This document shows, in pieces, positions 45,904-59,161 of a stretch of DNA of 64,000 nucleotides (positions are counted from its first letter, which is position 1; every line of letters starts with the position of its first letter). The stretch comes from Medicago truncatula. Its lineage: Eukaryota > Streptophyta > Magnoliopsida > Fabales > Fabaceae. The DNA is taken from assembly GCF_003473485.1 (NCBI RefSeq), contig NC_053042.1:50493762-50557761 (forward strand). Reading direction: 5' to 3'. Position numbers and translations under genes: made by a program. The notes under the pieces were generated by a model, which saw only the letters and a list, made by a program, of their open reading frames with translations, ran no database searches and had not been told where the DNA came from.

Positions 45904-46026
45904 TCAAATAGTCTAATGGTTAGAGCTCACACAATTTAATTGTAGAGAAGTTTGATATCCGGGGTTTGAACTCCAACCCCCGCATATAATATGCAATATC
46001 CCTATGAACTGAGTTAAGTTCACGGA
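45904..46026 (-). mobile_element. tRNA-derived SINE, same family as 4786
   Basis: Read on the - strand: GTGAACTTAACTCAGTTCATAGGG (box A), TTGCATATTATATGCGGGGG, GGAGTTCAAACCCCGG (box B), then AACTTCTCTACAATTAAATTGTGTGAGCTC and a closing CCATTAGACTATTTGA. Confidence 0.75.
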
Positions 46027-46327
46027 AAGTCTCAACTCTTTTTTTTTTTTTGGGTACAAAGTCTTAACTCTCTCTAATAGCCATTTTAAATGCTTAACTG
46101 ATGCTTAAACTTTTGCAAATTAAAAAAAAAAACATGCTTTAACTTTAACTGCTTTTGCAAAAATAAAATGCTTAAGTTCTTTTTGGTGCTTCTACTTCTC
46201 ACTAAATTAAATATCTAGATGAACTGATGCATGCAATAATGTAGTGTGAACATGAATGTATGAAAATGAAATGATACTTCTGTCAACGTGGTATCGGAGG
46301 GTTAGAAACACATAAACTCTTCTAAAA

Positions 46328-46679
46328 GGCTAAATTATGATTTTAGTCCCTGCAAATATGCTTCATTTTGGTTTTAGTCTCTGTAAAAAAAAAAAATTGT
46401 TTTTGGTCCCAGCAAATTTTTTTGTTTTTTAAAATAGTCCCTGACCCCATTTTTGTGATGATTTGCATACGTGACACATGATGACTGAACCCATTTTGTA
46501 GTTTTTGGTCCCTGCAAAATATTTTGTTTTTTAAAAAGATCCCTGCAAAATTTTTTGTTTTTGAAAAGGGACTATTTTTAAAAACAAAAATTTTTGCAAG
46601 GAGCAAAAACAATTTTTTTTTTCCAGGGACTAAAACCAAAACGAGACATATTTGCAGGGATTAAAACCATATTTTAGCC
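46328..46679. mobile_element. Mutator-type foldback MITE
   Basis: GGCTAAATTATGATTTTAGTCCC and, reversed, GGCTAAAATATGGTTTTAATCCC; both arms carry repeated GTCCCTGCAAA motifs. The target duplication is not clear. The open frame across it on the - strand is the element itself, not a gene. Confidence 0.75.
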
Positions 46680-46826
46680 AAAAAATAATGAATTAGATAT
46701 TTTGATTATCATTTTTTAAAACAAAGAGAATATGAGCCAAAAAAAAAGACTACAAAGCAAAAAGCGGGGATACAAAATCCCATCATAATTAGCAAAATGA
46801 AGAGAACTAATTTGAGTAGGAGAATA

Positions 46827-47481
46827 TAGAGCTGTCAAAACGGGTCGGCCCGTTTAACCCAAATAAATATAGGGTTTGGGCCTAAAATATTGAGCCCGAA
46901 TTTTAATAAGGCTTTTTAGCCCGATATCCGTTAGGGCTAGCCCGAATGAGCTGCGGGTAGCCCGTTAGCCCGCATAACAAAAAAAAATTCTATAAATTAT
47001 ATATATTTTTCAAATAATTATTTACTTAGTTGATTATCAAAGTAAAAAACAAAAGTGAAAATTCAATGAATTAACACAAATATAAAATTATATTTATTCA
47101 TTTCGTTATTTATAGTTTTAAAGATCGAATGTATAAATATCTATAACCATAACATATCTAATTTATTTAAAATCATTTTCCTCGTCGTTTTAGTTTACGA
47201 CGTTTGTACGAAAATGTTTACAATTTACTTTTGTGCTAGACATTATTTAAACATATTAAAAATATTATTTATAAAAAAATTATAGCAGTGTTTTATAGTA
47301 CTTTTTTAAAATAAAAAAAATATATAATTTTTAATACGGGCCGGCCCGTTTAGCCCGCGGCCCGTGTAGGGCCGGATTCAGATAATATATTTCAAACCCG
47401 TTTTATCAACCGGGTTTTTTTAGCCCGACCCGCTAAAACCTGAAGCCCGCTAGAGCCGGGCTGCCCGTTTTGACAGCTCTA
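46827..47481. mobile_element. Non-autonomous hAT element
   Basis: TAGAGCTGTCAAAACGGG at both ends (right end reversed) with a perfect 8-bp duplication GGAGAATA (46819-46826, 47482-47489). The subterminal regions are rich in CGGCCCG and AGCCCG motifs; the core is AT-rich. 655 bp, no transposase. Confidence 0.92.
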
Positions 47482-47489
47482 GGAGAATA

Positions 47490-48256
47490 CTCATAAACAA
47501 TCAAGATTTAAGTTGGTGTTGCAATCTAATGTTGCTAACGCATTTGCATAGGTATCAGTTCCACGATACCTATGCAATGACTCAATAATTAGTCTCCATT
47601 AAGGTCTAAGCGGATGCAAGAGATATTTTGAGACAATCGTTAAAAGTCAAATCATGTAATTTTGTTGAATTAAAAAACAAAAATATTTGCAAACAACCTA
47701 AAGTGACAAGACTATAAAATAAGTAAAAAGAAATACAATAAAAGACTATAATAATATACACATACTATTACTGTTAGCTGTCCCAATCAGCTTTCCCTAC
47801 TTATTTTAAGTTTAGGGTTGTTTAATTTATGGTGCTATCGTATTAAAGTATTTAATGCTAGAAAGGGCCATAGTAAAGGTCCCTCCGACCACCTTTGTCA
47901 CATTTTCCACTGCCCATGTCCCTTAGAACATGGAGGAAATTATGGCATTATTACTCTCTCTCTCTCTCTCATCTCAAATACCATAATAAAAACCCCCCTC
48001 ACTCAACATAAGACACTCCCCTTACTTAGTTTTTGAATCAACAAACCAATATTCCAAAGTAAACAAATAAAACCACCTCAATCATTGTTGTGGAATCCAT
48101 TATCCAAGTCCAACCAAAGCAAACCAAAAACCACCCATTGTTTACTATACTTTGCATGCCAAAGTCATAACCCACAAACCCTTTTTGTGTTTTAAGGAAA
48201 AAGATTCTCTTCCTTCTTAAAAATATTTCTTTTAATAAGATAGCTATAAAAAGATC
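47490..48256 (+). promoter_or_regulatory. Upstream region of the DUF1677 gene
   Basis: A (CT)n tract at 47952-47971 and a C-rich leader (48000-48180) precede the gene. The TATA-like CTATAAAAAG at 48244 is only about 10 bp before the ATG, too close to serve it, so it is probably part of the leader. Confidence 0.4.
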
Positions 48257-48631
48257 ATGGATATTGAATCAGCAAAGTGTGAATGCTGTGGTTTGAAAGA
48301 AGATTGCACTCAAGACTACATAACCGATGTGAAATCCAAATTTGATGGAAAATGGTTATGTGGGTTGTGTTCAGAAGCAGTGAGAGATGAAGTAATGAGT
48401 GGAGGTAAAAAGCAATGGGATATGGATGAAGCTGTGAAAGCTCACATGTCATTTTGCAGAAAATTCAAATCTAACCCTGCAGTTAGAGTAGCAGAAGGTA
48501 TGAGACAGATGCTAAGAAGAAGATCAAATGATTCATCATCATCATCATCATCTTCACCTTCATCAAAGAAGTATTCAAGGTCACCAACCACTTCTCAAGT
48601 TGGAGATTCTTCCACTTTTTCTTTGTATTGA
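48257..48631 (+). CDS. DUF1677 family protein
   Basis: Single exon, 124 aa. The conserved N-terminal region carries paired cysteines: CECCGLKEDCT, then YITDVKSKFDGKWLCGLCSEAVRDEV, and later AVKAHMSFCRKF. The pattern looks metal-binding. This is the plant DUF1677 family, whose biochemical role is not known to me. The tail (residues about 94-103) is a Ser run encoded by a TCA/ATC trinucleotide repeat, followed by KKYSRSPTTS. The start is the first ATG of the frame; length matches the family. Confidence 0.9.
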   Translation: MDIESAKCECCGLKEDCTQDYITDVKSKFDGKWLCGLCSEAVRDEVMSGGKKQWDMDEAVKAHMSFCRKFKSNPAVRVAEGMRQMLRRRSNDSSSSSSSSPSSKKYSRSPTTSQVGDSSTFSLY

Positions 48632-50129
48632 TGATGAGAAACCAAGAAGCAGAGTATACTCTGTTTGAGGCAGAGGATACTCTGTTTTGGTTAGAATAAA
48701 AAGTTAATTGTTTTTAGCCACTTTTGGCCAAGCTTCTCTCTTTTCTTTTTCTTGTTTCTTGTCATGTACAGGGATGTAATTTCAGGGTCTTTTATTTTTT
48801 CAGCTTTTCTCCTTTCTGTTTTTACCAACTGATTCCTAATCCCTTTGTCATCTTTTGTGTTAGAATACTGTTAACTTATTAACAACTACATAACTTGTTA
48901 ATCTTTTGCAGTGTTTGGTTTAACTTTGACATGTGTTCTGTTCCAAAATGTTCAGTGTCAACCTAACAAGTAGTTAGTTACATAGTTGTTGTGAACTCAA
49001 ATTATTTAACTTTCAAACACACTACTAGATAGATTATAATTGGCTTTAGAAAAAGAATAGAAGTAGAACAAAACAAAATAACCTAAGATTTTAATGTTTG
49101 CCTTACTTAACATATACTATAAAGATTTTTTTCTACGAAGGTTTAACATATACTGTAAAGATACGAGGTAAAGTTATATATTTCACATGTGTATACTTCA
49201 GAAATATCCTTCAAAAATAAAAGTATAAAATAAAATAAATATTGATTTCATTTTACTTCATTCAAAATCTATTCTTTTCTTTTATGAAGAAAAAATTTGT
49301 GGTATTTTTTTCCCACCTAAGTTCCCTCCATTATTTGAGGAATGTCGACCAAGGCCGTTCCAATAATTTTCAACAGTTAGTGAAGTTTAAGACAAATTTT
49401 GAAAGAAGGTTGCTCTATATGCCTTTGAGATTGTTCAACCCTTGAAAAAAAGTCGATCAAAACCTATCCCCCAATTGATTTGTGGTGTCGCAAGATACGT
49501 TCCGATAAATTAAGGGGTTAGTAAATACTATATGGCGATTTCCAAAATTCCATTTTAAAATATGACACTTTTGTCTAAATGTTAAACCTTCTTGATTATA
49601 AAAACTAATGAAAAAACATTTTTGTTTTCAAATTTTAATTCGCTACATTGTGAGATTCTAAAATTGTTTCCTCTAGATTCAATATAAAATATTTAATTCG
49701 CTATTTAAATATAAAATAGTCAAGTAAAGTTGTGAATTGGTGGGATTCAAATTCTTGTTGATCAAATAAATCATTTCTCTTCTTCTCCATAACCTTCTCC
49801 TTTTCTCCATGTCGTTGTGGTTCGTCAATCATGTCATTTTAATTTTCATGTCATCGTCAATAGGAGTATTAACTGTACATTGCCATAACTTATCTGGTGA
49901 TGCCCGACAATGTTGGAGATGGGTTTGATTTGCCTTTGACTTTTGTTTCACTGAAAACAATGTGTCAAGCCAACATGGACGTCGATGTATACATTTGCTT
50001 CAAATGCATTGCGCGTATGGCTTCCCAAGCACTTTGTTTGTTTACACTTTCCACAATCAAAAAAATCCAAATGTGTCTAATAAATGAATACTAGTTTCAC
50101 TCAATTATTATTATTATTATTAGATCAGC
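48632..50129. other. Spacer after the DUF1677 gene
   Basis: 3' flank, then AT-rich DNA. The open frame at 49897-50094 has no recognisable domain. (TTA)n at about 50106-50121. Confidence 0.5.
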
Positions 50130-50232
50130 TTAGAGTGTGTTTGGATGGGAGGAGAGAGATTACTTATCACTTCTAAATTATGAACATTATAAAATCATTT
50201 AAAATATAAACTCGGTCGTCCATACACTCTAA
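50130..50232. mobile_element. 103-bp MITE
   Basis: TTAGAGTGTGTTTGGATGGG and, reversed, TTAGAGTGTATGGACGACCG. No target duplication established. A partial hAT-like MITE (GGTTGTGTTTGTT...) follows at about 50235-50420. Confidence 0.6.
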
Positions 50233-50812
50233 AAATATTAAGGTTGTGTTTGTTAAAAATTATTAAAAATAGTTGATAAACTAACTTATAACGAATAAAT
50301 TTATAAAAGATGGGTGATAAGTTAACTCATAGCTAACATAACAGCGAGATAAACCAGCTGATTAAATTTGTAGTGTATAACAAGTTAACCGTTGAACTAA
50401 CTTATGGAATATAAAGGAGTTCTAATATTTGTAGTGTTTAGTATATTTGGGATGCAGGGCTCTATATATAGGCAAATTCTATGATACACCCAATAAATTT
50501 GGGTGTATTGGTACACCAAGTCGTAAAATTAATAATAAATGAGTTATTTTTTTGAAGAAAAATAATTATTTTCTATGATTGACAACTAAGATAATTAAAT
50601 TTTATATATGTCAAAGCACTCTAAAACCTAAATATCCCGATAAAGTAACAAGGCTATGTATGTCATTGCACCTGCTAAATAACTGATTCCGCAAACAGAT
50701 GCGACCGTTGGCTTTTGAAAATTTCAAATTTCGAACTTATTTTACTCACCAAATACAACAATAACAAAACTCAAAGAAAAAAAAAAATCGCTGAAGAATC
50801 GAGAATTCAACC

Positions 50813-52336
50813 ATGAGATTCCACCTTCAATCAAAATCTAACAGCATTGAAGAACAAGAAGAAGAAGAAAACAACCATGAAAACAGCTCCCACTACTACC
50901 CAGGTTGCAAGAAAAACGCCAATTGCAACTGTGAATATTGCATAGCTAGCATCAATGCAACCCTTGATCTCATACCCAATAGTTCTTTAACCAAATTCTC
51001 ATCTTCAAAACCCAACAATGTTAACAATAACATCACTCCAATTTCCATTGATTCTTCCATTTTCTCCACACCCGAAAACAGTTCTGACGGTGTAATAGCG
51101 CCGTCTACTCCTGTTATCAAGTCAAGTGCTAAATCAAATCATGTTGTTCAGAGAATTGAAAGAAAGAAAAAGGGTGAAAAGAGGTGTTTTTACTCTGGTT
51201 TAGGTTTATTGAAGATGATGATGGTTTTGGGGGTTCTTTTGTTTGCTGATGTTGTTTTGTCAATGGTTGTTTCTGTGGTTTTTCAACCTTCTTTGTCAGA
51301 GGATATAGTGAAAAGGGTTGGTGAGAAATGTCATAAAGTTCAAGATTTGAATGGAAAGTTGAAGTTTTTGCAGAAGGAATTGGGAGGGATTGTGAATGGA
51401 AAAGTTTCTAACTGTAGCTTTATTGATAAATCATGGAAAATCAACCAGGTACTGTATTGTTTGTAGAATTTATCTGAAAAAGTTTCTTGATTTGTTAAAG
51501 AACTAGTATGAATGTTGCATTTTTTATTTCTTGGGTTGTTAAAGAACTATGAATTTGAAAATAAAGATTATATTTTTATTGATTTTTTATTTGCTCAATA
51601 AATAAGTATAGCTGAAACATCAACTAAAATTGTATATAGGATGGTCTATTATTGAATTCAAGGTGCAAATTGTACAAAACAGCAATTGAGGAGGTATCAA
51701 TTTGGGGGTGGCCTCTACAAACAGCTGGAATGATCACCACTGGGATGTCTATTCGTACAGTAACTATCTTATCAGGAAGAGTTACTGAGGTAAATTCTCC
51801 AAAATGTTTTCCCTTTTTATGTGATTTGTGGTTGCTTGAAATCACAGACGCGGCACTAGACATGACACTATGCATTGAATCCAATAATAGTTTGATAAAA
51901 TGGACTAATTGAATGTATGTGTTGGTAATGTGTGTGTGTCTTGCATTAGTCGCGCATCGGACATACCTTCGATCTGAAGTGTCCATGATACATATGCTAA
52001 TGTTGACTAACTTTATGTTGTTTTGTTGCTGTTTAATAGTGGAATGGTGGACAAGTTAGCTATGTGATTCGGAAGGCCAATACTTCATGGATACAACCAA
52101 AATGGGGTGCCTCGGTAGTGCAATTAGACCCTAATACTTGGGTTCTTGAGTATCAAAGGAGCTCTATGATTGATTGTAAAGGATTGTTTTCTACAGCATT
52201 GGAGTTTATCAAGTATAGGATTTCAAGGATTGTCAGCAAGATGAAGAAAGATTTCTGGCAGTTTGTGGCATTTGAAGATAATCATCAATACAATTGGTTC
52301 ACAACAACAAACTATGGGTCTAAGACCCCAACTTGA
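50813..52336 (+). CDS. ERG2/sigma-1 receptor-like membrane protein
   Basis: Exons are 50813-51448, 51640-51789 and 52040-52336, all phase 0, giving 360 aa. Residues 1-130 are polar, with a Cys patch (GCKKNANCNCEYC) and Ser/Asn-rich linker. A basic stretch (RIERKKKGEKR) precedes one hydrophobic segment (about 135-157, LLKMMMVLGVLLFADVVLSMVV). The rest would lie across the membrane. Exon 3 holds GASVVQLDPNTWVLEYQRS, which lines up with [20 protein letters not shown] of the human sigma-1 receptor. The Glu of VLEY falls on that receptor's ligand-contacting Glu. ERG2 is the fungal C-8 sterol isomerase; whether this plant protein binds or converts sterols is inference. Splice sites are all GT-AG. 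Confidence 0.75.
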
Positions 52337-55300
52337 AGTCAATAGTAGATTGTGGAGTTAAATTATTCTCAATCAGTGCAAAGCCCTCATTTCTTGTGAG
52401 GAGTTCCAACTTTTTTACTTGTAAAGGTTCTTTTATATCTTTGATTTTATCTGTCAATTCTTAATCAACAATAGATTTTGAACCTCTTTTGTCATCCCTT
52501 TTGAGAATGCTTTTCTCTTTATTCACTGTTATAATCGAAGTAGTGCCTATAGCTCTTTTGCTTAAGACTTTTTTTTGCTGATCTTTTGATCAAGTCTTAT
52601 TAGCTGGCTGAACCAAAAATATGGACTAAATTTTAGTACTTAAAAAATGGACTGAATTGTATTTAGCCCCTTAAATTGAACAACTTAAGTCAATTTAGTC
52701 ATTTTTCAAATTTACGGCCACAATTTTGAAGATTCTATGTTTATCTTGATGCATCAAGAGACTATTCAAGTTTATGCTATGTCTTTTGTTGATTTCAATA
52801 GATGTTAATTGAAGAGATATTAATGTAGAAAGACTAAGCTTGTGTTTGTTTGTGCGGCACATATCCAAGAGACGCACGTCTTGAAAGAAGCTACTTAGCT
52901 TTTACTTTTTCACTGTGTAATGGGTTTGAAACGTGCATTTGGCCTCGAAGACGTCAAACCAAACACAGCCTAAATTGATAGAGTTTCTTTAATTGAAGGA
53001 ACTGTTATTTTACAAATTTAAAAGATAAAAATACTTGACTTTTACAATTTTGAGGACTAAAATGTCGATTTACTTAAAAAAATATGTGAACGCTCTTTCA
53101 GACAACTTCTAAAGTATAAACTCTTGCAAGCCCAATGTTTGATATAAGCTCCTGCCAGCCCAAATGATCTTTGATACGTAAAAGATTACTCTATGCACCC
53201 GGTGGATTGCTCAACCTCTGAAATAAACCGATTCAATATGCTCCTGTCCAAAAACAACGACTGGATCGTAGCTCCTGATAGGATTTGCGCAATCGAGAGT
53301 TACAATCAGATAAATATGAGGGGATTTTAAGCAAATTGAAGGGTCTGCAAAGCAAATCTCATATTGGCAAGAAAATCTAATGTATCCCATGAGCAGGAGT
53401 AGGATGTACCTTTGTTTTGAACCACACAGGTCAATGAGGTCACTGCATAAGGAACTAAAATTATATTGGCAAGAAAAATTTAATGTAGGGTGTTATTCAG
53501 AAAATGCTTTTAGATTCCATTTTGTACGAATAACTATTTATCCTATCAAAAAAGTCATATACTTTAGCAATCTGTATGAAACCTGCACTAGAAATAAGAT
53601 TGGTTTATGGCACAAACAATATTAGCATGCATGTCAAGGAGCAAAATCATTGACCATACATGACCGACATATCAAATTTTGTAATGCATCTCTTACTGTG
53701 AGATTACGTTCCATACTTGACATGGCTGATCAATCAAGTAGGGCACTATTGAGTGTTGACAGATAGATACCACCCAAGTCCATTTTCATTTGCATATGTT
53801 TGATTGATTCCCATTTAGCTTGAACATGAGCACATGCGGAAATGACATTCCACATTCTGGTACGGTCAGGAAAGCACTATTTTCTGCGGATACGTTTAAG
53901 AGCCTGCTAGGATTGATCATTTACAACTTAATCAGATATCATAGCACTAAAATATGTGAGAGTCATTTTTAATCATTTGACCACATATCATTAGAGCATA
54001 TTAAAAACTAAAATATTACCTCTTGTGTATATCCTGTAGGAATTGCAGTTGAAGAGCTACTCCACCATGTAAAAAAGAGCATTCAGAAATTAACCAAAGG
54101 CATAAAGTACATGTGCTGTTGGGGAATCACTAATAATGCACTAGCTAGCTTTAGGTACTGTTGTATTTGTATAGATAGGTTTGTGACTTGTGAGTAGGGT
54201 TTTCTAATGATTCTGTTACTTATCTAAACATCTGGTAGGGTAAACCAAGCTGGTGAATAGACAGAGTTTCTTGTTCTTTTCTATAGAAAATTAAGATCAA
54301 TGAAAAGCGAGATTAAGATTGCAATTTGCTGGGTTGCTTAGTATAGGAACACACAAATGAAACTAAGGTGATTGCCATATTTATTCTAAGTTCTAACAAC
54401 AAAATACCTCCACCTCTAAAATGAAAGAAGAAATCGCTGTATGAGTTGAAAATGTTACAGTTATTGATATAATTTATAAACAATGACTGATATATTATAG
54501 GCAGCGTACTAGGTAAAATCATGAATATAATACAAGAATTGCTGACAAAAAGTGTAGCTTCCATCAAGTTGAAGACAATACAAAGAGCAGAAGCAAGAGG
54601 GACACCAGGGCCTATGCTAAAATTTTCAAAATTGTTTTTAACTCTTTGGTTCTTGGGAGAAAAAGTCACTCATAACATAAACCAGAGTTTTATCACGAGA
54701 TAAAGTAAAGTTTGAACATGAATTGTTCTAGTCATGGATCAGATTCAGCTGCTCCAAATTGATTCGACCTGAACTAAAATTTATTAACCATTTGATTCCA
54801 GTTACTTGGTTACTTCTGAAATTAGTTGCAAAGTTCATTTCAATATATTTTCTCAAAGCAACTTCCGTTCAGTTTTCTTCATTCCAAAAAAGTTCTTTTT
54901 TCAATTATGTACTTAATTAAAATAGTGTTTAACTTGCCTTCTTGTTAATATTATAGAGAAGTATAAAGAAAGTGAGGCCAAACGATACCTTAATATTACT
55001 AGTCGGTTAAAGTCAGACCCTCTCGTCTCATTAGCCAATTACTTTGAAAGAATTTCATCTCATGTCTATTATTCTTACCTTTTATATATACAACTGATTC
55101 TATGACCTATTATATTATGATTATTGTTAAATTACTGAATGGTTAGAATGCAACTGATAATCTTAAACAAAGATGGAAGCAGCAGAAGTCATAAGAGAAA
55201 ATTTATTAAATTATTATGTGACTTAATTTTGATGGAACTGAATACCAAGAGTGTCAAGGGTTGGAGCAGGATTTGTAGGAGTATTCTTTCCCTAGATAAG

Positions 55301-57954
55301 TCAATATGGTGTGTTAAGTTTATTATCATTTCGATCAGGTTTTGATTCTTGACCGATGCGTATGGAACATGCCAGAAGAAATCAATACCTTGAGGAATTA
55401 GTCATTGCGTATAATTAAGCACCGGATACCTTGATTACTAATATTTTCTTTGCCTTGTCACTGTAGAGCTAAGAACCTCCGTCGATTTGTTTGATAAGCT
55501 TTTATATTATCACATAAATAATTAATTCATGGAGGAGATTGAATGTTAGGTTTAAATGATACCAACAAAACAAAAGGATACGGGAAGGATTAGGTGGATG
55601 GCCGGTGATGTCAAGCAAACGACAATACATGCATGCATGCAGCATACCAGAATTCAGAAATTGCTGATGAAGCATATATGTATAGCACACGTTTTATTTC
55701 ACGTGATTGGACCAACGTGATTGAGATTAGGCTTAGTAGCTTAGCCAATGTTTTTGTTAACATATCAAAGCTGATTTTGCACATACAATAATTAGGCTTT
55801 TTTTAATCATGTTATCTTACCCAGCAAATTAAAGCATGCTCCTGTGGCCCTTTTCAGCGAGATCCCTGTAGTGTTAGCCAAATTATGTACATATACATAG
55901 ATTTGGAGTTATTATGCGTTTAATTCATGCACGAAAAAGAATACTTTGACGTCAAAAGCTCCACTTAAAATGATAACAAAACAAAAAAAGCCCCACTTAA
56001 TTTTATTTTATTTTATTTTTATCAAAAAAAGAAAAAACTACACTTAATAGAGATGTTGATAACGATGTTACTTTTTTTTAACTCTTGATGATGTTGCTTG
56101 TAGCACCCCAGGAATATATATGGAGTACATGTCATTTCTCATCGCCATGTCCCATTCCATCAAATTATAGCTTTCACATAAAGTATTAGATTGGCACGCT
56201 CTTCCTAAGGTTAGAAATATTTGTCCACTATGAACTACATGTCTTGAAGAGTGCTCTTCACACTTCACTCAATGCTAGGAAACACCAATAATTTATAAAT
56301 ATAATCTTATCGGCAGTTAACTATCGATGAATTTTAACCAACGGCAATTGATATTTACGTCTTTTTCTGGTGTGTTTCAGTCTTATTTAAAATGTATATA
56401 ACAATTTTCATATGTCTCATTGTACATGTACATGTTAGCTACAGCCCAATTTTGTATCTAAACTTACATTCTTTCTCATACATTTGCCCATCAATTGAAT
56501 GAGTATAATAGTGATTAATCTATTGGATTTGTTACATTAGTTGTATTAACCTCTAATATATCTTTTTTTTTCAAGTAGCCTAGCATTTAAATAAATTTAC
56601 CTTAAAAGTAAATAAGTGTGCATGGTATCCAATATCGTAGATCAGTTTTACATTAATATTTTATAAAAACCTTAACCTTCAATATTTCCATATCATACTA
56701 TCAATTTCAAAATACACATTTATAAAAGTGGAGTGATGTGACAAAATAATAGATTTTTGTTGAATATTAATGCAATGAGCCAAAGAACCGAGAGTCAGAT
56801 CAATGAAATCCCCCTCTAGTATTTCCCATTTCTAATTAACCATGGAAATGAAAGAATTGGATTGCTAGCAACCTAGGAGTAAAAATCCTCAATAAATTTA
56901 AACATGCATAAAACATAGAATTAACTCAAACAAGATATTGTTCATACAAAATCAAATCCGAATAGCTAAAACACCCACGCAAAAACTTAGCTTCTTGAAA
57001 AGATTGTGACATTGTTGTATGATTTTGTAACTAACGAGTTAAGACATAAGTGATTAAAATGAAGAATACAATCTCTAAACAATGAAACCGAAAAAAGATA
57101 AATTAGGTTGTGGCTTGTTGAAGTTGTCTACGGCTACTTTTGCATCTAGATCAAGATTTCGTATAAAATGAACCCATGAAAATATTGGTCCATGATGGAC
57201 TAATTTTTTCAATGGTTAGATTATATGAATCCCTAAATTTTATCATGGTCTATAAACACTCTAACCCATCTTCCCTTATAATTTTATTAAAAAAAATCAT
57301 TTTCACCCTTTATAATTATTATAATTTAAAATATTACATATTTTTACGTTAATTTTCTTTTGGAAAAATTTTGGTACAGTAATTTTTGTTGTTGGTATTA
57401 TAATTCAGTTACGGTTATCAATTATTTATTTTTTTCATTGTTTTTGTAGAATCGTCAAATTATCCATTCAAAAAGAATAATAACAGCAGTAATAATAAAT
57501 ATTCATGGTCACTAATACACATATAAACATCAACATGCATCAACCTTCTTGTCTTCGACTCCTTTGTTCAAAAAATAACAATTCACGAAACAAATCTATA
57601 AATAGATCTACACCCCTCTTTTATTAAATTGCACTAAATTCGCACGCGAACTTCCATGGAAAAAATGACCTCCAGAAATTTCGGCTATAACGAATAGTGG
57701 TTTTCGTATTATTTTGGAAAGGTGTGTTTGATTTTTATTTTGGATTAAATATGTTTTTTTTTTCTTTATAAACATTCAAATTTTTCATTTTAATCTTCTT
57801 AAAATTTTCTTTTGAGTTTTAGTCTTCTAAAACTTTTTCGTCCTTGCTTTTAAGTTTAGTATCATTTAAATTTTTCAAATGGCATTTTACAAAAATGTTC
57901 AGAATATTATAAAACTCTCTACAAAAAAATTAAAATTATTCAACAAAATATGAA
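52337..57954. other. Gene-free spacer
   Basis: A MITE lies at 52835-52974. Otherwise this is AT-rich DNA with repeat-like fragments (for example 52600-52700 and 53030-53070). The short open frames in it (53380, 54313, 54521, 55139, 56068) have no domains or splice context, and I do not support them. Confidence 0.55.
52835..52974. mobile_element. MITE, 140 bp
   Basis: CTAAGCTTGTGTTTGTTTG at the left and, reversed, TTAGGCTGTGTTTGGTTTG at the right. The right arm carries ACGTGCATTTGG and the left GACGCACGTC. Probably hAT-like. Confidence 0.5.
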
Positions 57955-58378
57955 TCTATACTATATATAAAGAAAATTACCCCTTTAAACATTTTTGGGT
58001 TGGACTTTTCTTTCTAAAATTACCCTTAAATTTTAATGCAAATAACATATGTAAAAAATAGATAAGAATAAATTTAAATATTTAAATATAATTAAAACAA
58101 ATGTAACAAACATGATATGAATATATTAGTATATTTCTACTTACTTTTTCATTATGTCAATTATACCCTTAAACAATTTTTTCTGTAATAAAGATTGTTG
58201 TTGGTGTCATTAAAAAAAAGAATTTAGATTATATTTTTTTGATATATTGTTGGTGTCGTTGAAATACATAATCATGGTTAGTTTGGTTTGTTATAACTAA
58301 AAATCATTAATAAACACCGTTCATAATTTTCAAACGTTAATGCAATAAAAAGAGCGGAAAGACGGACATTTTCACTAG
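57955..58378 (+). mobile_element. Small non-autonomous Helitron
   Basis: It begins TCTATACTATATATAAAGAA after an A and ends TTTTCACTAG before a T, the A^T target and TC...CTAG termini of plant Helitrons. The hairpin before the end is weak (GCGGAAAGACGGAC). 424 bp, no coding capacity. Confidence 0.6.
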
Positions 58379-58416
58379 TTCTTATAATATTATAAACATT
58401 TATGCAAAAAAATATA

Positions 58417-58705
58417 CTCCATCCGTCTGATAATAACTGAGCTATTTGCAACAAAAAAAATGTTGCAAAATAACTGAGTCATTTCACTTTTCAATACATT
58501 AATTATTTTTTTCATTTTATAACTCTAACTAATATTACTTTCATCATCTCAATTTAATATATTCAACTTTACATTTATGATAGTGGAGAAGACACCGATA
58601 CTTAATAAGAGCTCTCAAAATCATTTTTCTCTCTCCTTCATTTATACAATTTTCTTAATATGTGTGAAATAAACAAATGACTCGATTAATTTGGAACGGA
58701 TGGAG
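58417..58705. mobile_element. Stowaway MITE
   Basis: CTCCATCCGTCTGATAATAACTGAG and, reversed, CTCCATCCGTTCCAAATTAATCGAG between TA dinucleotides. 289 bp. Confidence 0.85.
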
Positions 58706-58839
58706 TACAAAGTTTTGAATTATACATATGAGCCGCTAAAAAACAATGACCAAAAATATTGATAAAAAAAAATCTGGAAGACTAAAAATTTCAAAGAAAA
58801 TTTCACGTGGATTAAAACAAAATGTTGTAATATTTATGG

Positions 58840-59161
58840 GGTTTAATAGCAGTTTTCGCTCCCTAATTTTTACGAAGTTGCGATTTTGATCTTTAAGAAA
58901 AAAACTATAAAATTGCCCCCTAAGTTTTACAAGTGTAGCATTTTTGGCCCCTAAGATCAATTTTTGGTAAAAAAAATAATAATAACACATGGCACATCAC
59001 TTAGGGTGCCACGTCAGCGTAGACCGAGTCGAAATTGGTCTTACAGGTCAAAACTGCTACAGATGCAAAATTTAGAGATTGATTTTGTAGTTTTTTTTTT
59101 TTTATAGGGGATCATAATTACAACTTTGAAAAAATTAGGAGGTTCAAATTGCTATTAAGCC
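58840..59161. mobile_element. Mutator-type foldback MITE
   Basis: GGTTTAATAGCAGTTTTCGC and, reversed, GGCTTAATAGCAATTTGAACC, with long diverged arms. It shares the terminal GG(T/C)TTAAT start with 1943-2432 and 13528-14076. The 9-bp flanks do not match. It ends about 390 bp before the HSP20-like ATG, so it may sit in that promoter. Confidence 0.7.

Noticed and set aside
46343-46639. 98-codon - strand open frame
   Set aside because: It lies wholly in a Mutator-type foldback, and its repeated peptides mirror the repeat motifs.
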